A stretch of 64,000 nt of DNA from Ficedula albicollis (taxonomy: Eukaryota > Chordata > Aves > Passeriformes > Muscicapidae): positions 73,147,051 to 73,211,050 of the forward strand of contig NC_021672.1 in assembly GCF_000247815.1 (NCBI RefSeq). The letters run 5' to 3'. Below, piece after piece: positions 52,101-62,174 of the stretch (position 1 is its first letter; each line of letters opens with the position of its first letter). The notes below the pieces were generated by a model. It made no database searches, was not told where the DNA came from, and saw nothing but the letters and a program-made list of their open reading frames with translations. The translations under genes were made by a program, and so were the position numbers.

Positions 52101-55100
52101 AGCTGAGATTATTTTGGGCTGGTGGTAAGTACACAAGCCTTTAGAAGGACATGAAAGCACAACTCTCTCTTCAGAGCTCCCAAACTTTCTACAACTTTCT
52201 TCTGAAGTACCACACCATATATTAAAAGCACACAGAAATAGATGAGGCTTGTTTTTTTTTTTTTTTCTTTCTTTGTTTCTCCCCCTAGAACTTGGCTGGA
52301 TCTCAAAAGTGTACGTGAATCGACCTGCAGTGGTGAGGCATGCAGAACAAATTAAAAAATGGAAAACTGTGAAAGGTAATTGGCAAGTAAGTGCTCTTCT
52401 TATGCATTCTGTTCCTGTATTTTTTAAACAGTCACTCTCCCTCTCCAGGCTGTAATATTGAATTTTTTTCAAGATACATGTAAACTTAAAAGATGTGCTT
52501 GTCCATGTCTTATTTTAGTAATTTGTATTTGATGATGATGGGATGGAATAAGGTGATGCATTTATCCAAACAAGTTATAAGGTTTTTAACTTGTTTGGAT
52601 AAATGCATCACCTTATTCCATCCCATCATCATCAAATACAAATTACTAAAATAAGACATGGACAAGCACATCTTTTAAGTTTACATGTATCTTGAAAAAA
52701 ATTCAATATTACAGCCTGGAGAGGGAGAGTGACTGTTTAAAAAATACAGGAACAGAATGCATAAGAAGAGCACTTACTTGCCAATTACCTTTCACAGTTT
52801 TCCATTTTTTAATTTGTTCTGCATGCCTCACCACTGCAGGTCGATTCACGTACACTTTTGAGATCCAGCCAAGTTCTAGGGGGAGAAACAAAGAAAGAAA
52901 AAAAAAAAAAAACAAGCCTCATCTATTTCTGTGTGCTTTTAATATATGGTGTGGTACTTCAGAAGAAAGTTGTAGAAAGTTTGGGAGCTCTGAAGAGAGA
53001 GTTGTGCTTTCATGTCCTTCTAAAGGCTTGTGTACTTACCACCAGCCCAAAATAATCTCAGCTTCTGTTAGGGGATGATCTGTGAACTGGGTTCTTCATG
53101 AGGCTTGTTTTTTTTTTTTTTTTCTTTCTTTGTTTCTCCCCCTAGAACTTGGCTGGATCTCAAAAGTGTACGTGAATCGACCTGCAGTGGTGAGGCATGC
53201 AGAACAAATTAAAAAATGGAAAACTGTGAAAGGTAATTGGCAAGTAAGTGCTCTTCTTATGCATTCTGTTCCTGTATTTTTTAAACAGTCACTCTCCCTC
53301 TCCAGGCTGTAATATTGAATTTTTTTCAAGATACATGTAAACTTAAAAGATGTGCTTGTCCATGTCTTATTTTAGTAATTTGTATTTGATGATGATGGGA
53401 TGGAATAAGGTGATGCATTTATCCAAACAAGTTAAAAACCTTATAACTCATGACTGGCAAAACTGCAAATGGATTTAAGTCATCTTTATTCATGAGTGGA
53501 TTAAATTGTATATTACTATCCCTCCACATTTATTCTGTTTCCCAGACAGACTTCTCTGCATGCTGCCTCCTTATTTTTTAATTTTAAAGCTGTAAGATAT
53601 GATCATGGTCCCTGTCAAATTTGACCTACCTGGATGATTTTTCTTTGCTTAAACATTCTCAATGTGTGTGTGATTTCATTGCTTAACTAGTTTTTTAGCT
53701 AAAATTCAAAAATCCTGACTGGCTGTGGCATTTGGTGGGGGGAAGGAGCCCACTAATGTTAGGAAAACTGATTTTCAGCTGCTGAGATAAGGTTAATGGT
53801 TGGGTTTTGTCCATTTTAGTATAAAAAGACAAACAGTTTCTCCATTCACCAAGCAGCTGTTCTGCAAACAATGCTTGGGATGCTTCCCCTCTGCACACTG
53901 GTTGTGTGCAAAAGTAGCTGGAAACCTGGGAGCAGGAGGAAGGAGATGATGAAGGATCAATCTTAAGAGTGGAACATAACAGAACAAAGCAAGAATCATT
54001 TAATTACACTTAATTCTTTAAAAAGTTGTTCCAAATAGTTGACATCATGCAGCCATTGTGGAGTGGCTGAAGCTGTGCTCACAGAGAGCACAGACTTTGG
54101 GATGACAGTTTGGGGATAATTTGGTGTAGCTGTAAGATGCTACTGGAAGGTGATAGAAAAAAGTTTCCTGCCTGTTTTTCCTTCCTGCCAGTTTGTGCTT
54201 TGTGTGTTATGACTGAATTTAAAAGGTGAAGATAAATGGAGGAGGTTTAGGCAATGGTTCAGCATTTCTTTCAAGTTTTTATGCATACAAAGTTATTTGA
54301 CACCAAGTTTATCAGTCCAGTGGCTCTGGAAATAGCATCAGTGAGAAGGTCCAGGTGGTGCTCCATAACCATGGCTATCCTCAGACACTGAGGTGCAGGG
54401 ATGTAAAAACCAAGTCTTCTTTTGGCTGAGGTTGCCATGTAAATCACAGAGAGGGCCACAGGCTTTGACTATAGAGACTCATTGGGAAGAAAGGGATTTA
54501 GTGCCACTCCCACAGCACAGCTGGGGAACAGATGTTTATTCCTAACACTTCTCCTGTGTAGAAACACCAGCACTGGAGCAAGGTTTCACTTTGAAGGGTG
54601 TCAGAAGCAAATCTTGTGTGTTTGAACATTGTCACATTTGCAGGGCAGTCAGTCATGTGCAGTTTTCTTAACAGAGATGATTTTGAACCTGTACTTTTGA
54701 ATGTGTAAGCAGCATCACGGATTCAAATCCTGTAGCTTGTTTCCCAAAATACTCAACTGAAAAACCCTTTTAAAAAACCTGAAGTTTATACCAGCTCTTA
54801 ACCCCCTGACTACATCTGTCTTGATGACTATGATTCATGTCATAAGAGAGGAGACAAAAATTCCCTCAAACAGAGGGTAAAAAAATCCAAGTAAAAGCAA
54901 TATAAAACTGTTTCAGGGGAAAACGCCTTTCCAAGTATTATAGGATGAAAGGAGGAACCAGAAACAGTCAGGCTTGGACTGACAGGGGCCAGTGATGGTT
55001 CATTACCCCATTGCCATTGCAAACTCTCCCCCTGCACATGTGCCCTGTGAGAGAAGTCAGCTTTGAGTGAAGCCATCACTGTAAATGAGTGTTTTCTGGA

Positions 55101-58068
55101 AGACCTTCAGCAGATATTTCAAAATAATGTCTTAAGCTCAATTTTTGTTCAGCAAAAATAGCTCATAAAAATTTTAGTTCTGCTTCTGTTCCATTTTTGG
55201 ATTAATAAGTCTTTTGAAATTCTGAAGCATTTCCATCTAAAGAGTGCTTTAACCTTGTCACTTACCTCTTGATTTTTTTTTTGCACCAGAATTACAGATG
55301 TTTTTTTATTCCTGATTCCCACAAAAGGGAGTGGATCCTCTCTGTATCACCGGATATCTGCCAGCCCTGTCTATCCTAAGCCATTATTTGCTTATCCTCC
55401 ACGTTACATCCCATACATTTCCCCATTGTCAGAGTGAGAGCCAGGCTTCTGATTCCTGCATCTTCTAAGGCAGGTTGGCTTTGGAAGTGCAAACAGAAAT
55501 GCTGCATTGCTTGCTTTGTTCCCTTTGCAGGCAGCTTGGCTGCTGAAAGCTGTCACCTGCATAGACCTCACCACTCTCTCGGGCGACGACACTCCTTCAA
55601 ATGTTCAAAGGCTGTGTTTTAAAGCAAAGCACCCTATCAGAGAGGATCTGCTCAAAGCCTTGGACATGCATGATAAAGGTATGGTAGCTTTTGGTGTTTT
55701 GTAGAGGAAATGTCTGCATCTCCTCATTATTTTCTCACTTTTTAGAAGGGGTGTTTGTCTGCTGATTCAAGTCGTCCACTGATTGAAACCATATACATAA
55801 AATATCAAAGATTAGTCTTTTTGAAAAAACTTGATTTTTGGACTCTTCAGATGGTTGAAGTATAAATATGAGGTCAATTATCTGAGAGTCTGAGAGAAGA
55901 GCATTTTAGCTAGAAATGCAGGAGGGCTGCATTAACACAAAGACTTCTCAGTTGCTGCTGGACCCAGCCTGGCTCCACAAGGAAGAACAGAGCTTGGCAG
56001 TGCAGCTTCTCCTGCAGCAATTTGCTGATCAAGCAATGCCTTAACTGTGTGTGTTGGCATTAAACTGTGAGTTTGTCCATAAAAACCCTGGAGTTTTAAC
56101 TCCTGCTAATGCTCAGGTGAAGGAAGGTGAGGGAGGAAACAGCACGAGAATTACCTGAAGCATTTCAGCAGCAGAACAGACATCCCTGGTGTAGTGTTAA
56201 AGATCCCTGTGAGAACACAGGAGTGGGAGGTGAGGACAATGCACAAGTGCTCATGGAGAAAGTGGAACCCACTATGAAAAAGGAGCTGTGGCTTTTGCAG
56301 GTATCACGGTTGGAGCAGTTTGTGTGTATCCTGCAAGAGTCTCGGATGCTGTGAACACCCTCAAGGCTGCTGGTTGTAACATCCCAGTGGCTTCAGGTAA
56401 GCTTTATTCAAAAATATCCCTTTAAATCATTTGATGTTATAAAATACATGGAAAAATCCAGAAGTTTGGACTTGCTTTGTATAGGGAGTAAGGTGAAAAG
56501 GTAACAGGTGGAAGGAAGGGAATGGAAGGAGGATTTTCTTCTGGTAAAATCTTTTGCTGTCTTTCAACTTCAAGCTTATCAGGAATGCCAAGTCTTTTTG
56601 CTGGAAGCTCAACAAAGAGGCCTTTAAAATATATCAGTGTTTTTCTCACCTGGACAGAAGACATTGAGATAAAGTGCTGGACAAGTATCACTATACACTA
56701 AGTAGATGATGAGGATGATGGGAGTTCTAGTAAAGGTTTTTTTCCTATCATGTTTGGCTTTGAGTGCGATCCTGTGTCAAGGTTTAGCCCAAGACAGCAA
56801 CTGTGTGCCACACAACTGCTGGCTCATACACCCATTTCTAGGGTAGAGGGAAAAAGAGAATTGGAAGAGTAAAAGTGAGAAAGTTTGTGGTTTCAGATAA
56901 GAGCTGCATTTTTGTGCGCTCCCAAGGAAAGGCCTTGGCTCTGTGCTGGCACTGCTCTGCAGTTACCAAAGCATCCTGTAGAGTCAGCACTGCACCTGCA
57001 CAAACCCAAAACTCCCCAGCTGCAGTGAGGGTAACTATCCCAGCCTGAAGCAGCACACCCTGCAGGCTGACCTCAAGCTGAGTGCACAGCTGGGGGTGCT
57101 GCCTGCTGAGCAGCCACAGGATCTGAGCTTTCACATCCAAAATCTCACAGGGTCAGCCCTTCTCCAGTCCCCACACGAGAGACGAGTCCTGAGTGTACAG
57201 GAAGCAAGAGATAGAATCAGAGAATTGGTTGGAAGGGAGCCCTGGATGTCATCTGGTCCAGCCCCCTGCTCAAAGCAGAGGCAAACTTTGAAGTTAGATC
57301 AGGTGTTCAGTGCTAAGGCACATGTGAGTGTTTTGTTCTTTTTTCGTTGTTGTGTAGGGGGAAAATACATCCTAAGTGCATTTAAATGTCAGGAAGAAAG
57401 ACAATCTCTGACAAAGCCATTATTTTTCTATTTCCAAAGTTACCTTTGGGTTTTGTACTTAAACATCATAAACATACTCTTAAATAGAACTCATTGCAAG
57501 GAGTTTTTACTATATTGTGATTTAAACATTAAACAACATTATTATGATTTAACTCAAGATACTCCTTAGAAGAATTGGAGAAAATTAAAAATGTATATAT
57601 TGCTTCATATCTGAGCTCACTCCCTGTTTGCTCAGTTCTGCTGAAAGCAAAAGATACTGTGCTTTTACGTGGGCTGTTCTGGAAAGTATCAAGGCATGTG
57701 AAAGATCTTTTCACAAGATGCACTTACCTTGCTGGAGATCAGTTTTTGAGGGTAGAGCTAATGCTTCTTGTGGTGAAGAGAGGGTAGGATGAGGTGCCTG
57801 TAGATTTTCTGAATCATGGCAGGCACTGAGAAAAAGAATAACATTTGTTTTGTTATATTACTGGTATTTTCAATTTTATCAAATTTATAAAACTTTAACA
57901 CATTCCCTTCTGCCTGCACCCCTTTCATGCTAGTGGCTGCTGGGTTTCCATCTGGACAAACTCCTCTGGAGACCAAACTGGCTGAAATAAGGCTGGCAGT
58001 GGAATATGGTGCCCGAGAGATTGACATTGTCATCAGCAGGAGTCTGGTGCTGACTGGCCAGTGGGAAG
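46166..58068 (+). CDS. DERA: DERA, deoxyribose-phosphate aldolase (exons 1-5 of about 9, 3' part outside)
   Basis: DERA is a cytosolic class I aldolase that splits 2-deoxyribose 5-phosphate into glyceraldehyde 3-phosphate and acetaldehyde, in deoxynucleoside catabolism. Exons: 46166-46196, 52289-52386 (or the copy 53146-53243), 55531-55678, 56301-56396, 57934-58068. They have matching phases and total 508 nt, giving 169 residues of an expected ~318. Family signatures are IDLTTLSGDDT, the strand motif AVCVYPARV with its cysteine, AAGFPSGQT, and REIDIVISRS, whose Asp corresponds to the proton-relay Asp102 of the E. coli enzyme. The Schiff-base lysine (human KTSTGK region) is on later exons beyond the window. 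The start ATG has a good context (GGGGCCATGG) and begins MAGRNPGTEL. Exon 2 lies in a +/-/+ triplication; if both + copies were spliced in, 98 extra nt would break the frame. Confidence 0.96.
47734..47941. repeat. 103-bp tandem duplication in DERA intron 1
   Basis: Copies at about 47734-47838 and 47837-47941 share TCTGTGCTTGCTGCATATTG to CTCTTCACAAATC, with one substitution (AAGCCAAAC versus AAGCAAAAC). They overlap by a short microhomology. Confidence 0.93.
48201..48276. repeat. (TTCCC)n microsatellite
   Basis: About 14 pentamers with one TTCTC variant near the right end. The run is a pure polypyrimidine tract that could in principle form a triplex. Confidence 0.93.
52289..52386 (+). CDS. 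DERA: DERA exon 2, first forward copy
   Basis: The acceptor is a T tract then CCCCCTAG; the exon encodes LGWISKVYVNRPAVVRHAEQ and on to VKGNWQ; the donor is CAA|GTAAGT. All signals are intact. Which of the two forward copies is used, or whether only one exists, cannot be told from the sequence. Confidence 0.85.
52778..52875 (-). pseudogene. Inverted copy of DERA exon 2
   Basis: Exact reverse complement of the 98-base exon with its splice signals, so it faces away from DERA transcription and cannot be spliced into the DERA mRNA. It is either an inverted duplication or an assembly foldback. Confidence 0.9.
53146..53243 (+). CDS. DERA: DERA exon 2, second forward copy
   Basis: Identical in coding sequence and splice sites to the copy at 52289-52386. 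It runs on into unique intron 2 sequence, so this copy may be the ancestral right side of the locus. Inclusion of both copies would add 98 nt and shift the frame. Confidence 0.8.
53450..55525 (+). other. DERA intron 2
   Basis: No further exon, RNA gene or repeat family recognised. Confidence 0.7.
55531..55678 (+). CDS. DERA: DERA exon 3
   Basis: Starts after CCCTTTGCAG and encodes AAWLLKAVTCIDLTTLSGDD, a strongly conserved aldolase strand, to REDLLKALDMHDK. The donor is AAAG|GTATGG. Confidence 0.95.
55685..56295 (+). other. DERA intron 3
   Basis: About 0.6 kb; nothing further recognised. Confidence 0.75.
56301..56396 (+). CDS. DERA: DERA exon 4
   Basis: Starts after GCTTTTGCAG and encodes GITVGAVCVYPARVSDAVNT and on to AAGCNIPVAS. 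The donor is TCAG|GTAAGC. The AVCVYP cysteine is conserved with bacterial DERA. Confidence 0.95.
56400..57930 (+). other. DERA intron 4
   Basis: About 1.5 kb, containing a CR1 fragment and otherwise nothing recognised. Confidence 0.75.
57208..57315 (-). mobile_element. CR1 LINE 3' fragment
   Basis: GATAGAATCAGAGAATTGGT, GATGTCATCTGGTCCAGCCC and CCCTGCTCAAAGCAG resemble the complementary strand of a CR1 tail. It is about 100 bases, 5'-truncated, within DERA intron 4. Confidence 0.75.
57934..58068 (+). CDS. DERA: DERA exon 5
   Basis: Starts after CATGCTAG, with only a moderate pyrimidine tract upstream, and encodes VAAGFPSGQTPLETKLAEIR to REIDIVISRSLVLTGQWE. The donor is GAAG|GTGAGC. The next exon (human ALYDEI) is not found in the remaining 5.9 kb. 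Confidence 0.95.
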
Positions 58069-59747
58069 GTGAGCAAAAAAATTCCTTTGGCAAGGAACCT
58101 AAACCTTTCTATATGCACATGCAGGGTGTGTCTTTGTCCCTCCCCCAAATTTCTCCATCAGAGCTTGAAGAATTTGGTGTCTCCCCTCAGAGCAACTGAT
58201 AATTTGGAGCTCTGAGCTAAATAACAACTATTTAATCAATTTATAGCAAATGGTTGCATTTTTTGAGAGGAATGCTGTTGGACATTGTGTCAGGCTGGGC
58301 AGGCAGAATGACTTTGTGGTTTGAAAATTCAGGTCTATTCCCTCTGTGCCTTTAGAGGATTTTGTGTACAGCATGAAAAAACCAGCAAGTAAAAGCCTAA
58401 TTATTTGAAGAGTTTTGTTAGAAAGCCCAAGGGGCTGCTAATGTAGATGATACCTTTTTAAATATACGTGTTTCCATTCTTGATGAAAACACGTATTTTA
58501 GTTGTTTTCTTTTTCCTGGAAGTTGAGGGTACAAATTGACTGTTCATATTATTATTGATGTTCTGGCATCTGCAGACTACTACTAATTAGTAAGAACAAT
58601 AATGCTGAAGATGGTTTTTGCTCTAATTGCATCCTTAATGTACTGTGAATGGTTTGCCTTAAGTGCTGACAGTGCTCCTATAACTAATCTCCATGTGAAG
58701 GTAGACAAATCATTGCCTTGGAGTGAATTTTTCCATTTAGCTGCACAATGCAGTGCCACAATATCCTATTTGCTGGGAAGACTTTATAATGGACTCCTAG
58801 TACCTGACTTTATTTAAGGAAATAACAGAAATCATGGTAATAGATCATGTTTTTGGTCTTTTTTTCAATTAACAGAATTGAACCAAAACTCCCACATATT
58901 TCTGCAGCTGTGTCTTCAGGGCTGGTTTCCTTGCTGCAGTATCTTGGCCTCTTTTGTAGTATTTGCAGTGTCCATACTTTTGGTGTGAGTTCTTTAAGGA
59001 TTATATCAAGGAGAACTCGGAGGAGAAATCCAGAGCTTGGATTCAGAGGGGGAGTTTGGATCCTGACTGAAAGGAGCTGGACATACATTGTTAGTTGTCT
59101 CTGCATGGGAGATGAATTGCTCTTTGTGGTCACAAATTGCAAGGGAGGAGTACAGCAGTGATGGATGTGCTATAAACCTGTCAGTTTACTAAATAAGGAA
59201 ATTAGGTATGGCTTTTTAATTTGATATGCATATTCTTTTATCCAGAGATGAAGTCGTGACAAAGTTGAAAGCCACCCTTATTTTGGCATGGCTTATATTT
59301 TTTTTCACCAATGGCAGAATTCAAATTATTTCCAAATGAGTTCTTAAGTTTATTCATGAAATTAAATCCATTTGTGACATGTGTTTACATGACCTTTTAA
59401 AAAACCTACTTCAGGAACAGAATTTACTTGCCCTAGAGATGCCACAAGGTGAAACATTGCAATATTTAACTTTACTATTAAAAAAACAAAACTATTTCAT
59501 TCAGTGATCTCTGAAAATCTAGTGTTCTATCTTCCTGTTGAGCTTTCAATAGATATGTCACCTGTGTGATTAGGGGTAATACAGAATAATCTATAAAATA
59601 CTTTTAAGGAACCTAGAAGAACAGATGAAGAAAGATTTTTTTTTTAGGCTAAATCCCTACATTACATAAAATTAAGTAGTGCAGTACCTGTGCCTGTGTT
59701 TAAGGTACTTCAGCAACTAAAGCTGCCTAGCAGTTCTATTATAACTT

Positions 59748-59812
59748 ATGCTAATAGTAGTAGTAATAATAACAATAACAATAATAATAATAATAATAGT
59801 AGTAGTAATATA
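59748..59812. repeat. (AAT/AGT)n microsatellite
   Basis: Mixed AGT, AAT and AAC trinucleotides, about 21 units. Confidence 0.85.
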
Positions 59813-61453
59813 CTTCTATGGGTATTTTCTTATGCTGATAGTCTTCACAACTTCAGAACTTATTAAAAAAAAAATCCAAGTGGTAGAGTGCTTTATCTCA
59901 CTGTTCATTTTTAGCTTTTCTTCTAGCCTGTGCAGTAATTGGGGTCACAACAATAAAATAGGGTTGCTTTGTGATTTGCTTCAAAGGCTTGTTTGGTTAT
60001 TAAATATTTTAGTGTATGTCCAATTATGTCAAGTTATTTTAAAGCAGTTGTTGGATATTGCTGGAGCTCTTTGTGACACTCAAAATGTATTTTCTAGACC
60101 TTTGTGAAGTAATTGTTAAGATCTTTTGAATAATGCTGAATATGAAAGCAGCTTTATTGGACAGCTAAATTACATCAAAAATAACATTAAATGAGATATA
60201 TGTTTATGAACTTACATAGCTTTTATAACCTTTTAGCTTTTAAAGCAATACCACTTTAAAGCAGTTTACTCAGCTATTGTATTACTTGACAAAGTATGGA
60301 TTAAACATTAATTATCAATTTGGCTCCTTCCTTTAGACACAGAACGTGGAGTCTTTATGTAAGGAGTGATCCAGATGACCAAAATATTGTGAGAATAGAC
60401 TGGATCTATGCATAATTCTTTTTTCCCCCTGTTATCAATATCTGCTGTACCTGCTGGAGTTGTGTGGGGTGCAGTGATTAATGGCAGTGCTGGTTCCACA
60501 GCTGTTAGCAAACCCCTGCACACGTGCACTGTCAGTGGCTTCAGGAGCACTGTTAATCCCTCAGTTGCTCCGTGGCAGTTGAGTTCTCCTGTAAGAAAAG
60601 GGGGGAAAAACCCAGTTATACTCTGAGAAATTTGATGGAATATGCTCATTCTGAAACAACACACTCCCTGCTCCAGAGACTTGGAGCAGCTGCACACCTT
60701 GTTCAGGGAGGTTGTGGCTGGGCTTGGCATTCCCCCGTGGCTCACTGGGCTGGGCTTGCACAGCTGTGGCTGCAGCAGGGCTGGGGCAGCTGGGCTGTGC
60801 TGAGAGCCTCCTGCTTGGCATTTGTGAACAAACCTGCCAGTAATGTGCCAGACAGAAGGGGCTCCAGCTCATCACAATCGCCGCCTTCTAACAGAAATCA
60901 AATCTTCTCATCTCAGTTTCTAGCCCTAACATCAGTCATTGTGACTGACTGGATAAAAACACCAAATAAATGGACTTTTTTTTACAGTGATTTTACCACC
61001 ACATTTTTCCACATTCCATTATTTAATAAAAAAACTAAGCAGTGTGGGGGTTTTTTTCTCCTTTAATATTTTCCTTTTCTTTGTAGGAGATCTGGATTTT
61101 CACCTTTATTTTGTGATTTATAGGACTAATGTATTACACCAAAGTAACAGACCATCTAGACAGTCTAGTGGAGATTGCAGCCAGCAGAAATTATCAGGGA
61201 TGTTTGCTTGGGAAATGTATAAGGGAAGGAACATTTTCTTTGGTATTTTTAATAGCTGCTAAAATGCAATATTATGTACTAAATATTTACAATGTTAGGA
61301 AAATTACTAGAAAGCTTACAACTCTTGTGTTTTATAACATGGAATTAAAACCACAGCTACGAAAACATTTTTTTTTCCCTATAAAATTTGAATTTTTCTG
61401 ACTTCTATAAATGCATCTAGTAAAAGCAGATCTAAAGTTCATGAAAAGTGTCA

Positions 61454-61597
61454 GGCATCTCAAGTGGTGCAAAGCAGAAGAGTTCCTGTGTCACATCCAT
61501 TTTAACAGCTAGATCAGTAGAGCCACTGGCATCTCAAGTGGTGCAAAGCAGAAGAGTTCTTGTGTCACATCCATTTTAACAGCTAGGTCAGTAGAGC
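61454..61597. repeat. 70-bp tandem duplication in DERA intron 5
   Basis: 61454-61523 and 61528-61597 repeat GGCATCTCAAGTGGTGC to TCAGTAGAG with two substitutions (TTCCTG versus TTCTTG, AGATCAG versus AGGTCAG). Confidence 0.92.
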
Positions 61598-61692
61598 TGA
61601 CTATATTAGTGAGCACCTGGCTCCAGGTATATTCTATAGAGGTTGGCTTGATTTGGGGTTTTTTGTGGGTTTATTGGTTTGGGTTTTCTTGG

Positions 61693-61693
<1 letters not shown>

Positions 61694-61741
<48 letters not shown>
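61694..61741. repeat. 48-base T homopolymer
   Basis: Pure T on the + strand, hence an A tail-like tract downstream of the - strand open frame at 61890-62171. Sequence to its left is also T/G-rich, so it may be a simple-repeat expansion rather than a retroposon tail. Confidence 0.9.
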
Positions 61742-61742
<1 letters not shown>

Positions 61743-61889
61743 TCCCAGCTTAAGATTTGGACTGCTTTTAGAATGGATAATATTGGTTCTTTGTTTAATA
61801 TGCTGGAGAGTACTGGCCACTTGCTTTTTCATTCTTTTTAGGTGTCAAAAAGAAAGAGTTTCTTCCAACCTCTTCATGGTGTTCTCAGC

Positions 61890-62171
61890 TCACAGTTGAA
61901 AATATGCCTGCAGGGTTTTCTGTGATGGCTTTTTTACCAAAATCTTTGTGCCAGTGCTGCTAGCCAGAGGTGCTGTGGCAGTTGCTGGCGTTCTGCACAG
62001 GTCACAGACATTCCTGCATTTGGAGCATCCAGCTTTGATCCTTCTGCTGTTCAGCTGGGTGGAACTGAATTGTTTGGTGCTGGACTTTTTGGCAGCATAG
62101 CCTGTCCCACAGGAAGCCCAGCTCTTCTTGAAACACTGACTACATTTTGCATTGTGACTAACTGCACTCAT
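61890..62171 (-). pseudogene. Cysteine-rich open frame, possible retrocopy, unidentified
   Basis: A 93-codon frame on the - strand begins MSAVSHNAKCSQCF, has CxxC pairs (KCSQC, GCSKC, CDLC) plus further cysteines, is Lys/Ser/Thr-rich and ends LQAYFQL-stop. About 150 bases after the stop lies an A(48) tract on the same strand, with an ATTAAA about 52 bases before it. The order open frame, short 3' flank, poly-A suggests a processed retrocopy inside DERA intron 5. I do not recognise the parent protein. It may also be a chance frame; at 93 codons length alone proves nothing. Confidence 0.25.
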
Positions 62172-62174
62172 ACT

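Larger units (their letters stand above)
52067..53436. repeat. Forward-inverted-forward triplication containing DERA exon 2
   Basis: Block A (about 52067-52576) is followed at once by its reverse complement (about 52572-53098), then by a partial forward copy B (53099-53436) that runs into unique sequence. The A-to-inverted joint shares the five bases AGTTA; the second joint has at most one or two. The T tract before exon 2 is 15, 15 and 16 long in the three copies. By eye A and the inverted copy match base for base. Confidence 0.96.
58075..61690 (+). other. DERA intron 5 (first part)
   Basis: No exon recognised. It includes a 10-bp-arm hairpin (ATACGTGTTT at 58464, complement at 58487-58496, 13-base loop) and an (AAT/AGT)n stretch at about 59748-59812. 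Confidence 0.65.

Noticed and set aside
52086..53329. Repeated 60-128 codon open frames on both strands
   Set aside because: They are the same frames read in the three copies of the foldback and include intron sequence; only the 98-base exon is coding.
58464..58496. Hairpin with 10-bp arms as a possible small RNA
   Set aside because: The stem is too short for a pre-miRNA and there is no extended pairing outside the arms.
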